In this document: piece after piece, positions 40,901 to 64,000 of the stretch
Layout of the letters: every line of letters begins with the position of its first letter
Numbering within the stretch: position 1 is the stretch's first letter
DNA from: Struthio camelus
Lineage: Eukaryota; Chordata; Aves; Struthioniformes; Struthionidae
Direction: 5' to 3'
DNA: 64,000 nucleotides
Assembly (NCBI RefSeq): GCF_040807025.1
Contig: NC_090942.1
Coordinates: forward strand, 63,692,911-63,756,910
The notes under the pieces: generated by a model
What the model saw: only the letters and a program-made list of their open reading frames with translations
What the model was told of the DNA's origin: nothing
The model's database searches: none
Translations under genes and position numbers: made by a program

Positions 40901-43900
40901 TGCTGAGAAGCAATGGAGAAATAATGCCGATTATGCCTGCCAGGGACGTGCCCACCCTGAGAGCCAGCCCTTCTCCCAGAGGGGGCACTACCTCCAGGCT
41001 TAGAGGGAGGGATCTGAACACGGTACTAGGCAGGACTGGATTTACTTTTGTGACCTGCTTAGAGAAGGCCTTTCAAAATACCTATGTCTTTTCAGAAACA
41101 GTGATGCTTTAAATAGATTTTTTTCTTTTTTTTTTTTTTTAATTAGTTGTGTGAACAGTTTCGGGTATATCTGTGAATCTCTGGGAAGATGTGTTTTTTG
41201 AATGTGGCCAAGGAAAGGTGAATATGCAAAGCTGTGTAAAAGACAAAGTGGAAAGTATAAATACAATCTTTGACCAGTCTATACCGTAATAGTATCTTCT
41301 TAGAAGTAGAAATAATTGTTAAGTTACTCCTTTTGGGCCAGAGGTTGCAGCTTTCTGGCCAAACAAAACAAGTTCACGGACAGAGCAGTTTCCTGTTATT
41401 CAGAGTAAGCAGATTCCCTTGTCTAATGAAGTTAATATGTTGAATAGGTTTCTCTGCTGCAAGGGTCAGGAATGTTTGACATAAGGAAAAGGGTGTTTTC
41501 AAAATCACTTGATACAGCATGTGCATCTCAAAATGCTATGTCATTGCTCTGCCAACTTCATTTGCAGTTCAGTAAATACAATACCATACTGCAAGTGGGA
41601 TTAAGGGCCGAAACAGAGAAGAGAGGAACTGCCAAGAAATGGTGGGGTGGTAACGCACAATATGATAAAGGAAAATTCAATGACAGCCGCTTAGAGAAAG
41701 GCAAAAGGGAAATGTGACAGTTACTTAGATTCAAAACCAGCCAGAATTGGGAAAAACACCCAAACCATTGGAATCACTGGGTTTGGAAAAAGGTAAAATG
41801 TTGTTTCCTGAATTCAGTCTAAATGAGTGTTGTCCATGAACATGATGGTATTGATATTTATGGAGAGAGAGCACAAGCTCTTCATGATGCCAAGAGAAAA
41901 AAGTGAATTTTTTGTCTTTGTAAGAGTTACAAGCAAGACACTAGTGCCTTCATGTTCTTAATTAGAAACTTAAGCAATTAAGGCAGAAAAAAAGAAGGAA
42001 AACAGCCTGGGAAAGTAAGAGGAAAATGAAAGTGGTGTAGAAAGTGAGGGCTAAATAAGTAAAGGAAGAAATGGCTTTACTGTTGAATTTGTCATTGAGT
42101 TAGGGAAGTTTTGTTTGTTTATTTGTTTTTGAAAAGTATTCAGCAACAAAGCATAGCATAGGAGAACCTAAAACTAGAAGTCCAGTGTGCTTCAGATATT
42201 CAGCACTTCCTCAGTATTCAGGATTAACTTTTGCTTCCACATGCTTTTTGCTTCAGCAAAGCAGCAGCTTCACTTGTCAGTCAAAGCAGGCCATGAAAAC
42301 CAAGTGACAGTAAGTACACTGTGCTTAAAATAGAATGCCTTTTGCTCCAGAATCTCAAAATGCAACAGAAAACACTTATAAAGTCTCCCTTCACAGTGCT
42401 CCAAAAAAGGTGGCAATATTATACTTCTTTTTTTTAAACGAAGGAACACGGGAAGCTTAAAGAAACACAATTTTTAATGGATTATTTTTTAGCATTTCTG
42501 ATTTTCAATACAGACCTCCTTATAAACAGCATATCCAGATTTAAACCTCCTTTTAACAGGTTTGCCTGTGTTTTTCTCCTCCCCTTTATACATTTGTGAG
42601 GTAAAAACGGGCTGACACTGGCTGTGGTTTTTCAAAGGGATTGTATGGCTGCAGTGCCCTTTATCAAGCCCCATATACACTGATCTGAGGCTGGATCAGT
42701 AACATTTGTGCACCAAACGCCCTTCTATGGGCAAAGAGAACAAGGTAAAAGAAAACATTTTCATCTGACTTTAAAAAAAAAAAAACACCTAACCCTTTTT
42801 TTTTTTTTTTCCCTCCTGTGTGTGTGTTTGTTCGGATCTGCCTTCTTGTTCCAGGTAATAACTTTCTGAAGACCTTGACCTGTTTCAGTCAAACTGAGCA
42901 CCAAGGCAGAGGTTTCAAAAATACTAAGTTCCTACCAGGTTTGTAAAAGTGGGCAGGCAAGAGACTCCTGCTGATGATACTGTTGAAGGACAGATGAACT
43001 ATATAGCCTGAATCCTTATTCGCTCGTGGAGACTGTACATAAAGGTCAGATAAAATGAACAATACAACTAACTGAAAACCAAACCAGTTTCACATCATAT
43101 TGCATGTCACGGAATGTAACCATAAGCCATATAAGCACTGCTAGTTTCACTTTTGGAGCTTTTATGTTTTGCTTTTACGTTTTATCACATGACTGGTTTT
43201 ATTTGCAGTTCTGGTTCATTCCTAGGTCTCTGAGCTTTAGTAATTTCTTTGAAATTCTGCTTGAGCCTGTTTTGGAGCAATTTTGTCTTGGGAGCGTTGG
43301 GCCATATATTTTACAGCACGATGTTCTGCGGCTGCTTCTATTCTCCCTGGATTGTTTTGCCTAAAGTTTTTGTTACTTGCAGTATGTCTCTATCCTCCCA
43401 AGACAGTATTAACCTCAGATTTCATTAGCGTTCTCTTAACTGAGTTTTGGTCACTGCGTTTAATCTGTTGAACATCATCCCTGGAGAATCCCCCTAGGCA
43501 ACTCATCATAAATCAAAACTTTATCTTTCGTTATTCTCTAAAGTTCTTCAACCTTTTGAGATCTTGAAATTCCTTTCCTATCCCATCCAATCCTCTCCTG
43601 CACTCATAGAGTATATCCTGTCGTTCCTCTCAAAGTAATTTTCATTCAGTTTTGAGCCCAGAGGCTTGGCTGGTCTGGGTAGTTATTGTGAGTATGAATT
43701 TATAGCACACTAATGCCCATTCGCCTAAATTCCACCCACGACCCGTACCTAGTACTTCCTATTGGCAATATGCATCCAGAGCCTAAGGGACAGCCAATGG
43801 CAAAGCAACTGAGGTGGGATTAAGGACATCTGAATATGAAGCTTAGTGTTCAGGCAGTGAAAAGTAGCTTAGTTAAGCTTGTCTTTTAACGCTATTGGCA

Positions 43901-46900
43901 TCTGGTAGAAATTAGAGTAGCTAATTCTGTCTGCAGAAAGCCTATAGAAGCTGAGATTTATGCTGGCCACCAGGTTATTATATATGATAGCTTAAGGCTG
44001 AGGCAGTAGGTATGTAAGCTTGCAGCTGTAAATGTACTTGCACACAAAGCATCGATGGCTATAAACATCCTCTTTGGCTTACTGAAAAGCACAAACTCAT
44101 GATAATTAAAGACTATGGTGCTAACCGTAATATGTCTCAACCAAGTGATATTATTTAAATGAGGGCCATGTGCTTAAAGCTGCATGGCATAAATTCAAAC
44201 TGACCTTCCCTCCCAGCCTTGCAGGCTTAATGAAAGACAAAGGAAGACTTGATTCATTGGTGAGATACAGAATAAAGAACAATAATCATTTATTCCATTT
44301 TCCTTTTCTTGGAGGTGTTGCATGCTTTCATGTGTAGTTGTGTGTGGAAAAGAGAAAGAATTGATTTTGGCAGGAGCACGGTACAATGCAGGTTAGGGGG
44401 TTCCAGGATCACTGGGAATGGAGAGTTCCTTGCACAGAAGGCAGCACAGAAGAAATCACAAAGATAAGGAGAGGAGAAAGAAAAAGGATTTCACAGCAAG
44501 TAAGACTGACAGAACAAAGCAAGAAAAGGCAATCAAATCCCCAAACGGGAATAAGAATTGGTAATCCAAATGCAAAAACACCAGATCGGCAATAGTTTTT
44601 CATAATAACACATTCTTTTATTATTCCATAATTGCTAGTTGCTAGATGTTTGAAAATGCACTGAGTTGAAAATAACCATCTTGCAATGACTTTGATACTG
44701 ATCTTAGTAGCCCATTATCTGAATATACCATAATTGAAGACAGTAGCTAGTCAGTAAGCTCACAACCTATCCTACCTATACATTTGCACTGAGAACTGGT
44801 AAATAAATGACAGGAGGGCAAAGAATTGGCAACCTAGTCAAATTATATGTGAACCCCTATCTCACATGCTTGAGACTTTGCTGGAGACTTAGAGGCAATT
44901 ACCACCACTCCTGAAATATTACTAATACGCAGTTCTGTAGGAGGTTAATAATCCTAGAGCTGGAAGATTAATGCAACCACTTTACCTTATCTAAGACTTT
45001 TTCGCCTTACACAATAACAATAAACTCACTAGGGGTAGAGTCTGAGTCACTTGTCTGCTATGACACCTACAAGAGCTCAGTGAATTGCTGAGGAAGGGAG
45101 CTGATTCCCTGACGATGAAAGCTGTCACTGTTGATATTTGTAATATTTTAAATATTGAAAATATATTGATATAAAATTGCATGTATTGGATAGCTTTTTT
45201 CTCTGTTCACATTCTATGTCATGCCTCTTAAAATGTAAGCCCACTGGATCAGGTGACTGCTGATACTGTGTCCCACTCAGTACAGTGGGCTCAAGTTCCT
45301 GCCTCACAGTATGTGGAAAGCAAATAAGAAATGTGGTAAAATGAGACAGAACAATGACTAAAAAATAGTGAACAATAACTTGATAGATCTTAAACACTTC
45401 ATATTTATTGTACATTAAATAAAACAATTACTGTTCAATTGAGAGATTTATGGGAGGAATTTAGGAAATCAAAACTTCTAAAGGAAGATGTGTTCAGCTA
45501 AAATGATCTTGAAGTGCATGTGTATTAATTACGTATAGTAAAACCCTATTCTGTTAAACAATTCTCAGATGAATAAGATATGTTATCAAAGAGGTATGTA
45601 TTCCAAAGGTCTTATTGCACGACTACTGGTTAATCCGTATGCTTTCAGTCTGAGAAAGATATGCTTTGTACCACTGAGTACAAACTCCGACTGCCTCCTC
45701 ATGTTTATTACACAGCTTCTCCTCTTTCCTCGTTAAAAAACAAAACACAATATCAAACAGAAAATAAAGCTGAACATTACAAAATGTGTGTTGTTTTCAG
45801 TTCATTTCAACCCCAAAGCAATCCATGCGTATTCTTTCTTTTCAGTAAGCGCAGGTAGGGAAAACAAAACAACAAATAAGAAACAAAAAAAGAAAATTCC
45901 CCAGCCACACGTTTGTTCTGCCATTGCAAGAACTAAAATGCTGTAATTCTGGCTACCGCTTTCGAACGCAGTGGCAGGAAGTGCTGTGGACAGACTCTCA
46001 CTTCCCCTCTGTTTTTTCTGGCTGTACTTCACGCATATATGAATCAATGATATGCGGAGGCACTCCATCCATTAATAGTTTGAAGAGCGAAAGCCCACCT
46101 ACAAACAAGGAGCAAAACAATTTTCAAGTTGAAGGTCCCCGAAGCGATAGGCTGGTACCATTATTTTCCTGGCTTAAGTGACAGCTTTAGTCAGTCCCTT
46201 TTCCTCTACTTCATTTAGAGATGGGATAAAATTCATCTCCGTTCAAAAGATGTTTTCCAGCACAAAAATTAACCATCATTGAATCTTTACTCTGTGGAGG
46301 ACTTATACTGGTCTCTTGCCCAGGGCAAGTTTCGTTTCTGGAAAGTCATTGTCTGTCATTTATCTCACCCCATGCAATAGACTATAAGCTTCACTGCAAG
46401 TAACCCTCTGATGTCCGTAAGGAGTGTAGTTGAAGATGGAATTCAGCCCAGAAAGAAGAATGTAGAAAACACCTGACACCAAGGGATAAAGATGAATTGT
46501 GGAGAGCATGCAGAGACATTCAAATTGTGCTAGTGTTGGGTTTTATAATAGTTTGTAGATATTTAGCAAAATATTTATCCCATTGCTTGAAATTTACAGC
46601 TGGGATGACCTATGTAGAAGAATAATATGGAAAAAGTCAGGATTTTAGATACAGGTGCCTAAATTTAGACTCCAGAGAGAACTGATGAAAGTCAAAGCTT
46701 TCTTCTCCTGGGGAAGGTTTGAAACGAAGAACAATTTTCAATTCATTTTTGAGTAAGAAGTAGATAGCATGAATCACCTTGGATCCAGGTGCTTTACTCT
46801 GTGAAATCTCTTGCCTGTCGCTGTGGGGCTGCCACACGAACCCATGGGAGGGATTTACCCCACACTTGGTTCCAGCTGCTGGCATGTTCATTAGCTGCAG

Positions 46901-48761
46901 CAAATGAACGTTCGTGCGCACAAGCCCCCCAAAAGTTTCCTCCAGCCTGGACAAAACTTTGCTTCCTATCTCTGTGAAAAGGAAATTCTTCACTTTGCAG
47001 TTTTATGATTGGTGTCAGTATTCACAGAGCAGGTATCAGAAGTAACATTCGCTGTTACTGCCCCCAACAGTATTTGTGTCTAGTGTCTCACACACCAGTG
47101 GGGGCCGCCCACATCCCACTGACATACAATTAGTAACTTAAGACAAATAATCCAATTCAGAGCTGAAATTTCTTGCCATTGAAAAAAATGTCCTAGAAAC
47201 CTGTAGAAGAAATACATTAGTATTTCTGTTAATGTCACTGAAATCAGCTGGCACTTGGAAGGAACAGTGGGAAAAAGAGAAATATTTTGCTAAAAACATT
47301 AGCAGTTGTCCTTTCTCAAAGGGAGAGGTGGCGTATGCGGTAAGAAAGCTGCATACCATTACTATTCCTCTTAAAAGTCTGCATGATTATTCCGTCCTGC
47401 AAGTTGCAAACCATCCACTAATAACTGCACTTACCTTCTCCGCCTTTTCCGGAGCACACCAAACGTTTTAAAGCAAAAGTACCTTTTGAAGATGAATATA
47501 TTACTGTCTTCAGCTAAATGCAGCTGAGCTGATATTGACATACAGCCATTATACTGATTACAGATTTAAGGAATTTATAACCTTCATTAACACAAGGATC
47601 ATCCAGTTAAAGTGCTATTAGTTACTAGGGATTATAAGTAACTGTGCTATCTCATGTAACACTGTTGTTTCAGAACTGTTTGTTCCCAACTTCAGGTGGA
47701 TGCACAATGCAGACCAAAAAAAAAATGCATGCTTTTTAGCATTCTTTTCAACTCATGAAGTGCAAATTGTGATAAAATCATTCATTTTTTAAAGGAAATT
47801 AAGTGTTGAATAAACATTTCATTTATGTAGAGGTATATTCCTATATGCAAATAACTGTCTGTAAATGCAGAATGCTCTTTCATTACTTGCATTTTACTCA
47901 TACTAGTTAATAGTCTTAACCCATGCTATGTTAAATTCCACTGAAGCATGTGCACTGTTAGAAAGTAACAGGATGTGCTACTAACAAGGATATGGTAACA
48001 AGCAATTATTATAAAGATCTGGCTTTAATATGCATTAAAACTATCATGCTACTCATTTCAAAAAACATTTTCATTAAGTAATATAATGAAAATCATGCCA
48101 TACTAGGCAGACTTTGTATGACAGGAAAACAGACATAAGCTTCATATGCAAGAACCATATGAAAGCTTACCTTAGATGACAATATACATTCAAAAATCCT
48201 TACTGTGTAACTAAGGGAGAGAGAGAAAGAGAAGTAACCATTGAATCACAAACACAAAAGTGGAGAGAAAATGTTGAGTGAAATTATGCTTACAATTATG
48301 CCAAGATGATGTTTTAATCCTTAGTCATGTAAAATATGTGGGAATAAAAGCATATGAGGAGTAAAAGGTAGGGATCCAGTTCCACTTCAAAATTATCAGT
48401 AATATGTAAAAGCTATATTAATATGTTCAAGTAACTGTAACTCCTGTAATTAGTCTAGAGTATTGATTGGAACCAAATTATGCACCTGACAAAGTTTCCA
48501 AACGTAGCTTCGAAAGAAGCTAACACATATATATATATAGTGTTTTCCACCATGGGAAAAAAAGCACACACACACAACACTGAAACATATATATATATGT
48601 CGAAACTCTATAAGGCAAAATAATCAAGTACAGATGAATTACATAGCTGTGCACTAAAATATATACTTGGTCACACATCCACATTTACATTACTTGAAGC
48701 ATGCCATGTACTCTACAGGAGCCCTTTAATTAAGCAATTTGACTCTATAGAACATACATAC

Positions 48762-48765
<4 letters not shown>

Positions 48766-48792
<27 letters not shown>
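48766..48792. repeat. (AT)n microsatellite
   Basis: Uninterrupted alternating AT for about 27 bp, followed by a short CA segment. Confidence 0.95.
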
Positions 48793-48802
<10 letters not shown>

Positions 48803-50796
48803 AAAGCACTTGGTAACAATTGTAGCCATTTAGGAAAAGTACCTTAATACTTCAAATAATAGAGGAACATTATCTAGGCTAACATGTTTTTAGTTTTGAA
48901 ATAGTTCATTTTGATGCATAAAATACTGGAGACAAGTTTCTGGGCATCTCTGTCATTTTAAAACTGCTCTGTCAATATTCTGGATTTGGGCAATGTTAAA
49001 AGCAAAGTTTCCACTGATTTCAGCTGGATCAAGATTTTATCCTTAGATTTGGTAGTGTAAGTGCAGGCATGGATTAACATTTTGAGCACTAATTAGTAAT
49101 CAAAGACTAATCTATAATAAGCAATGCTTTTTAAGAACAGCAAATGACTTTATGATACTTCTGTTCTTTCAGTAATTCTAACTTAGAGCTAGCTTTTGAG
49201 ATGCAAATTTCTATCTCCTGAAAGGCTTAAGTATTCTGGTCAAAGGCAGTAACAGTTATTAAATAAATTCCTTTTATGTACCGGTGGTTCTACGCCCAGC
49301 GACATAGCAGAAATATGTCTGAACATTTTGCAACTCTGACATTAAATTCCTTTATTCTTGATTAGTTTGGCCTTCTTTGCTCATGTGACATAGACATTGT
49401 ATGCCATGAGCCACTAGCTAGTTTAATCTAAAAAAGCAAGTAAATACACACTTTGCATGCAGAAAACACATTTTCATGTGAAAAGAGAGGAAGGGGATGA
49501 AATGGAAAGTCCAGCGGAGTATGCTTATTATAAACCTGGTTATTCCCCGCCAAGAAGAATGGTTCTCCTGGGTTAATTACTCCGTGATATATCACTGCAG
49601 AATTAGAATATTTATAGTGGTATTTATTCTCATTTGAAATTGTTCTCAGTTGATTTTAACACCTTACTTTTCAGCATTTATCATATAGCATCTTTGCTAG
49701 CATCAGCCTATCAGAGTGATCACCAGCCTTGATTTCACTCTTCGGGTGAACATTCTCCAAAAACCCTTGTTTGTTCCATGATAACGAAAGCATGCTGCTT
49801 AATCGGTTTCTTTTCATTGATCTCAGTGAAGCTAATAAGGAGTCATTTCCTTATTGTTTGTAGTGAGAGATTTACAGCCATATGTAGGAATCTACCTCAA
49901 CAAACTTAAAAAATATGTATTTGTTATTTTCCTTAGTAAGATGAATATGAAGAGTATGAGATACTGTGTATGTGTCATTGTTCAAGCTCATGTGAGGAGG
50001 AGTTACTCTTTTCGCTAAAATGTATTAGAAATTGCAGCATGATATTTTTCAGCACACATTTTTTTTAAAAATTGTACATACAATTGTACTGAGCAGGATG
50101 TAACTGCCATTTTTAAGTTCACTCAGCAAAACTGAAAATAGAAGAATGAAGTACTCTCTATCTGAAGTAACATTAGCGAATGCAAAAAAAATTTTTTGAG
50201 GATAAAATAAGGATTTAAAAATGAACCGTTTGTTCTTGTTCTCATAATTGTCATTAAGACCTTTCCAGAAATGAGACTCAAATTTAGTAACAGGTAGGGG
50301 TTTTAAATTGGCACCTAAAATACTGTAAGCAAATGGCTAGGCCAAGTAGAAGAGTGTAGCACAGTGAGAGCATTCATGGCCTGAGTATTCATAGCTCCTC
50401 AGTTGTTCAAACACTGTGTAAAATCCCAAATCCTAGACTGCTCTCTCAGTAATTCTGTGATATTTCTAGGACTGTGTATATATATGTACATGATAAACTT
50501 GCGATCTTCAACAGTTCAGAAAGAGGCGGATAAAAGCAATTCTAGCCAGCTTAAGGAAAACTCACTTACTGCGATATATACCTTTGCATAGCTCAGAGCT
50601 GTTTAGCATAATTTACTATCGAAAGATCTATAATAACCGCACTGCAGGTGAGATGTTCACCAGGTATGCAGCATAGCCTCGAGCCTGTTGGCCTTATTCA
50701 GGCAACATTCAACTGGATGCCAGTATTACAAATTCAGACCCTGATTGTTCCTTGCTGAAGTAAAGGTGTACCAGTTTAAATCTATACATATAAATA

Positions 50797-50819
50797 CACA
50801 CACATGCACACACACACAC
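50797..50819. repeat. (CA)n-like microsatellite
   Basis: Interrupted CA repeat, ACACACACATGCACACACAC. Confidence 0.85.
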
Positions 50820-51895
50820 TGCAGTCCATTTCCAGCGAGTCAGAAATCCATCACTCTTTGCTCTGTGTCACTGTGACGTGCAGTCAACCAAACATCCCTC
50901 CTAAATGAGCAAACAGGCTCGGAAAGTTGAGAGAATGATAGTACAACAATTAAGTAGACAGAAGGGTGAAATAAGGTCTATATTATGTTTTTACGTTCCG
51001 GTGGCCTAATACTTGTTTGCCTTTGTCTGTATCACACAGCAAGCCCGGTTTGCCCAGCTACAGCTGCTGTCTTCCTTGAATTCATCAAACTGCCAGTCAT
51101 TTGAAGACTGTCAGCACTGAACCCTTACAACAGCTGTCTACAGATTGCTAGTCTGAGCATTCTCCAAAAAGACGACGAAAGTGATGGTTAAATCTGCCAG
51201 GATGCAGAAAGGAGTCCCAAGGAGGGCAACGACTCCCAGCCCAAAACCCTGGGGAGGGAAGCAGGACTCACAAATCAAGTAGGCTTAACGTGACGGTTAA
51301 TTTGGGACTGGATTTGGAAACTAATGGTTAACTAAGAGAGGTAGGACTTAAGTCAATGAAGCAGCATGTCACATAGCTAAGGGGAGAGGAGCAACATGCA
51401 GCCCAGGTGAGATACTGGCTAACAGACAGTATTTTTTGAGGGCTTCTTCCAGATGTCATGCAAAACCAGGATATTGTAGGATCAAATGCTCTGAGCAAGA
51501 TGTCTGTGACATAGTATTTAGAGTCTATTCCAATTTTTCAATTGATCTTTTAAAGTTTAGACACTACTTTCTTCTAGGGGAAAAAAAAAGGTATTTATGA
51601 GGCTGGAAATGTCCATGCTACATACAACTTGCCATTGGTGGTTGTGGGAGGTTTTGCTTAAAGGTGGGGAAGGATGGACTCAATGTTGCTTACAGGGAGT
51701 AACTCTTACATCCTCATTCTCACTGTAGCAAAGACTGTCTGCAACCCCAGGACATGGTGCCAGAGCAATTGAGACTATATGACATGCTGCAACCAGCTGA
51801 CAGCATAAATAATACAGCCCTCAGGACACGATGCAAAACCCATGTGTCTATCCAAGATTTCCTGTGGGACCAATGATGGGGGGATACTACTGACT

Positions 51896-52100
51896 TAAAA
51901 TCACAGACTCACAGAAACCTGGCAGGTCATTTAGTGCATTCCTTAACCTTAGCAATAAACTGTACCATTGTCATTCGTCTAACCTGCCTTTGAAAGTGCT
52001 TGGTAGCAGAGGCTCTCAACTGCTGCAGGGAATCTGTTCTAGTGCTTCACTGTCCTTACTGCTGTCTACCCTAAATGCTTGTTGCCATGTTGCTTGTTAC
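51896..52100 (-). mobile_element. Diverged CR1-like LINE fragment
   Basis: The plus strand begins AAATCACAGACTCACAGAAA, then CCTGGCAGGTCATTTAGTGC, and continues through CTAACCTGCCTTTGAAAGTG and GAATCTGTTCTAGTGCTTCA. This order matches the reverse complement of an old CR1 3' region. Divergence is high, so the right boundary is uncertain. Confidence 0.5.
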
Positions 52101-54140
52101 ACTTTTTTTTTATCAGATAGCCATTGTGGAAAGAATCAGCTGTGTACGGGAAAGGCTTGGCAGTCTGTGGAGGTATTGGATTGTGCTCTCTGTTTCAGAC
52201 CACTACTCAGAAAACTGGACTTACAAAAGTTAAATAAACATATGGCAGCAAAAATTCTCAAGGAGGTCCTCTCAAATGTACCTAATAACTGCTTTAGTGA
52301 ACAGAACTATAAGTTTTTTTTTCTAATAATTGACTGGAAAAGGATCTAAGCATTTCCAGCGTGTTTCAATTACCAGTATAAAAGTCTGCAGTAGTAAGAA
52401 ATTGATTTCTAAACTCATCTCTCAAGACCTATAGCATAGAACAGCCTCCGCTATTGACAAGTGATTTCTTGGAAAGGGAACCTGAATGAAGACATGACCC
52501 TTGTATCATGCTTCAAAAATAGCAAACTATAATTTATCCTATCTGCAGCGATAAAAAGTTCCAAGAGCAGCATAAGCATCCCTTTTTCACAACAACTGAA
52601 AAGGGAATTACTGAAGAACAATCCGTAACCTTGGGCAACATCTGGACTCAGTGAGAACTGAGTGTAAGTACGGGTGCGGACTTTAGTGCTTGGGGATTTA
52701 GGAAGTTTAATGAAATAGCAAACTAATTTGGTCTTTTGGCATACAGAATAAATGAAGCACCTGTCGCAGGTGATGAAGTTTTCTGTTAGGCTGTAAAATA
52801 GAAAGTTTGCCTGGGATTAAGGAAAAGATTCATAGTTTTGAGACAAGGGCGTCACTTTTTAAACACAGGATCTTAAAAATAAATCATGCCAATTAAGAAC
52901 TATGATATTATGCATACTTCATGAGTTGTATGTACAAGTTTATAGACCAAACATTTGTTGTAGTGTTTCCTTGCCAGCAGATTTGAGTTGTGGGACAAGA
53001 TACGTGAGTAACTGTGGAAAATGCAAGCTGTAATCTAAAACAAACATAACACAATTCATAAAGATATTAAACATATTGGTTTTCATTATAGATGAGCATG
53101 ATGGTGGTAATATAATGAGATCCACATTCAGGTAGCCTGAATTCCATATAAATTCCTGAGTTAGACACTTCCTATTGGTTGGCTTTAGGCAGCCTGCCTT
53201 ACTTAAAACCTCAAAATCGTTTTTCAGAAACACTCAGCTTTTTCCATAATCAAGGCAAACAGCTTTTGGTGGAAGTTAGTCCAGCTAAATATGACCCCGT
53301 CTTTTACGAGGAAGCAGTTTTCTGAAAAATATTCTCTTTAGATTATTCATTAGTATTTCAATCCAAAGCCTACTGCCATTCATGATGTCCCCGGCAATGC
53401 TAAACTACTTGGAATTCATAAACTATACCTATTAATAAGAATAAAGATAAGTTTTCAGCTGTAAAAGTCTGACTTCTTTTTCCTCTTTTCCTGTATTTGC
53501 AAAATCCATAATTTTGAATACTCTGCGCTAAAGCAAATACAGCGACTTCAACAACCAGCTTGTGTCCTTGGGAATCGTACTACTTTTTGCCACGTTTTTG
53601 CTAACAAACTACACTAAGAGGATTTTCTTGGAGGCAAACGTTTGTTTTGTTTGATACACCATTTTAAGGCAGACAAAATCTGCTTTAAACTAATCTTTCT
53701 TTCTTTTTGCTTTCTTCTCTCCTTCTTCCCTTTCCATTTCCTTGGGACGTCTCCTAGCCAAGATGATTTTTTTTAATGTTGTCCCAAAGACATGTGCTCC
53801 AAGACTGAGTCTTACTAGAGTTTGTGGTATAGTTATATATATAACTAGAGTTAAGTGGTATAGCTTTAAGAGTTATAGCCTGTTATTGATTCACTTGTGA
53901 AAAGCCCTTGCAATCAATGAATGTTTGAATTGGGGAGTGGGAAGAGGGTATAGCATTGCCCTCAAAGAGATAAAGCTACTAATATAGTTTATTTTATCCC
54001 AACCAAGTTATTCTTTTCATCTGGGAAAGTTTTTAAAAGAGTTTTTTGAACCTCCCTTTGCATTTACCTTTCATACTTTTGACTCCTACTTAGGTGGAAT
54101 TCAGAAAAACAGTGCATTTGCAATGATTTAAAACACTTAC

Positions 54141-63527
<9,387 letters not shown>

Positions 63528-63772
63528 CTTTTGAGAATCCATCATTTAGATTAATCAGAGACACCCACTTTCACACAGATGGAGCATTTTGTCAGGGGTT
63601 AGCATGTCCTGTTAGTAAGTTTGCAATGATTGATGCTGGGCTTTAAAGATTTAGAGGACCTGTATTTAGGGAGTCTGCAGGGAGGAAAGAGGCAGGAAGG
63701 GGACGTCTAGATCAAAGAGATGTTATGCATGATGCTGACAGGAAAGCTAAAAGACAAAGCAAGAGGAGATGG

Positions 63773-63817
63773 TTTTGTTTTGTTTTGTTTTGTTTTGTTT
63801 TGTTTTGTTTTGTTTTG
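63773..63817. repeat. (TTTTG)9 microsatellite
   Basis: Nine perfect copies of TTTTG in a MYBPC1 intron, 45 bp in all. Confidence 0.97.
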
Positions 63818-64000
63818 CCTGATCAATCGCAGTCCTGGAAAGATGAAAAGAAAGACTAAAGGAGCATTTGGAAGACAGAGAAATGAGGCAAAAATGATGG
63901 TGAGAGAAAATGTAAGAGGAGAAGAAAACACATCATAAAGGGAAGAAGAAACGCAGAGAAGAATTTTGAGCAAGAGAGACAGAATAAGAGAAGGCTTGAA

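Larger units (their letters stand above)
40901..54140. other. Intergenic region between CHPT1 promoter and the last recognised MYBPC1 exon
   Basis: 13 kb with no convincing gene. Near the right end it must hold the MYBPC1 terminal exon and 3' UTR, which I could not identify. It contains simple repeats (A-run and T-run about 42773-42811; AT tracts about 48527-48540 and 48766-48792; CA tract about 50797-50819) and one diverged CR1 piece at 51896-52100. Confidence 0.5.

Noticed and set aside
42773-42811. CCTAACCC between an A-run and a T-run, considered as an interstitial telomere repeat
   Set aside because: Only one unit of CCTAAC is present, so it is not a telomeric array.
46637-46993. Minus-strand open frame of 118 codons in the CHPT1-MYBPC1 interval
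   Set aside because: No domain, signal peptide or repeat motif is recognisable. It is not flanked by clear splice sites, and a frame of this length can arise by chance in 13 kb.

Overview
The window is vertebrate nuclear DNA, almost certainly from a bird. Four multi-exon genes with GT-AG introns can be read. The recognisable interspersed repeats are all CR1 LINE fragments, in both orientations. I see no Alu, L1 or other mammalian repeats. The species cannot be fixed from sequence alone, and a crocodilian or turtle source is less likely but not excluded.

Layout: (1) 1-5200, plus strand, the last three coding exons and 3' UTR of GNPTAB (528-3296). (2) 5215-5800, a minus-strand CR1 copy. (3) 6420-7330, a CpG island that looks like the SYCP3 promoter. 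(4) 8943-19766, the complete coding sequence of SYCP3 in eight coding exons, predicted 238 residues. (5) 19767-23179, a convergent intergenic stretch. (6) 23180-40211, minus strand, the complete coding sequence of CHPT1 in eight exons, predicted 388 residues, with its CpG-island promoter at about 39080-40900. (7) 40900-54140, a repeat-poor intergenic stretch. (8) 54141-63527, minus strand, the C-terminal half of MYBPC1 (end of domain C7 to C10), including a 54-bp cassette exon. The MYBPC1 5' part lies beyond the right edge, and I could not find its last coding exon.

The order MYBPC1-CHPT1-SYCP3-GNPTAB and the relative strands match human 12q23, so this is an ordinary conserved synteny block. 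The genes do not form a pathway: lysosomal enzyme tagging, meiotic chromosome axis, phosphatidylcholine synthesis and slow-muscle sarcomere. I found no sign of a new biological system. The most useful observations are the exactly 54-bp phase-1 MYBPC1 cassette exon, a 72-bp tandem duplication carrying repeated GCCGCCATT motifs upstream of CHPT1, and the conservative change in the GNPTAB tail sorting motif.
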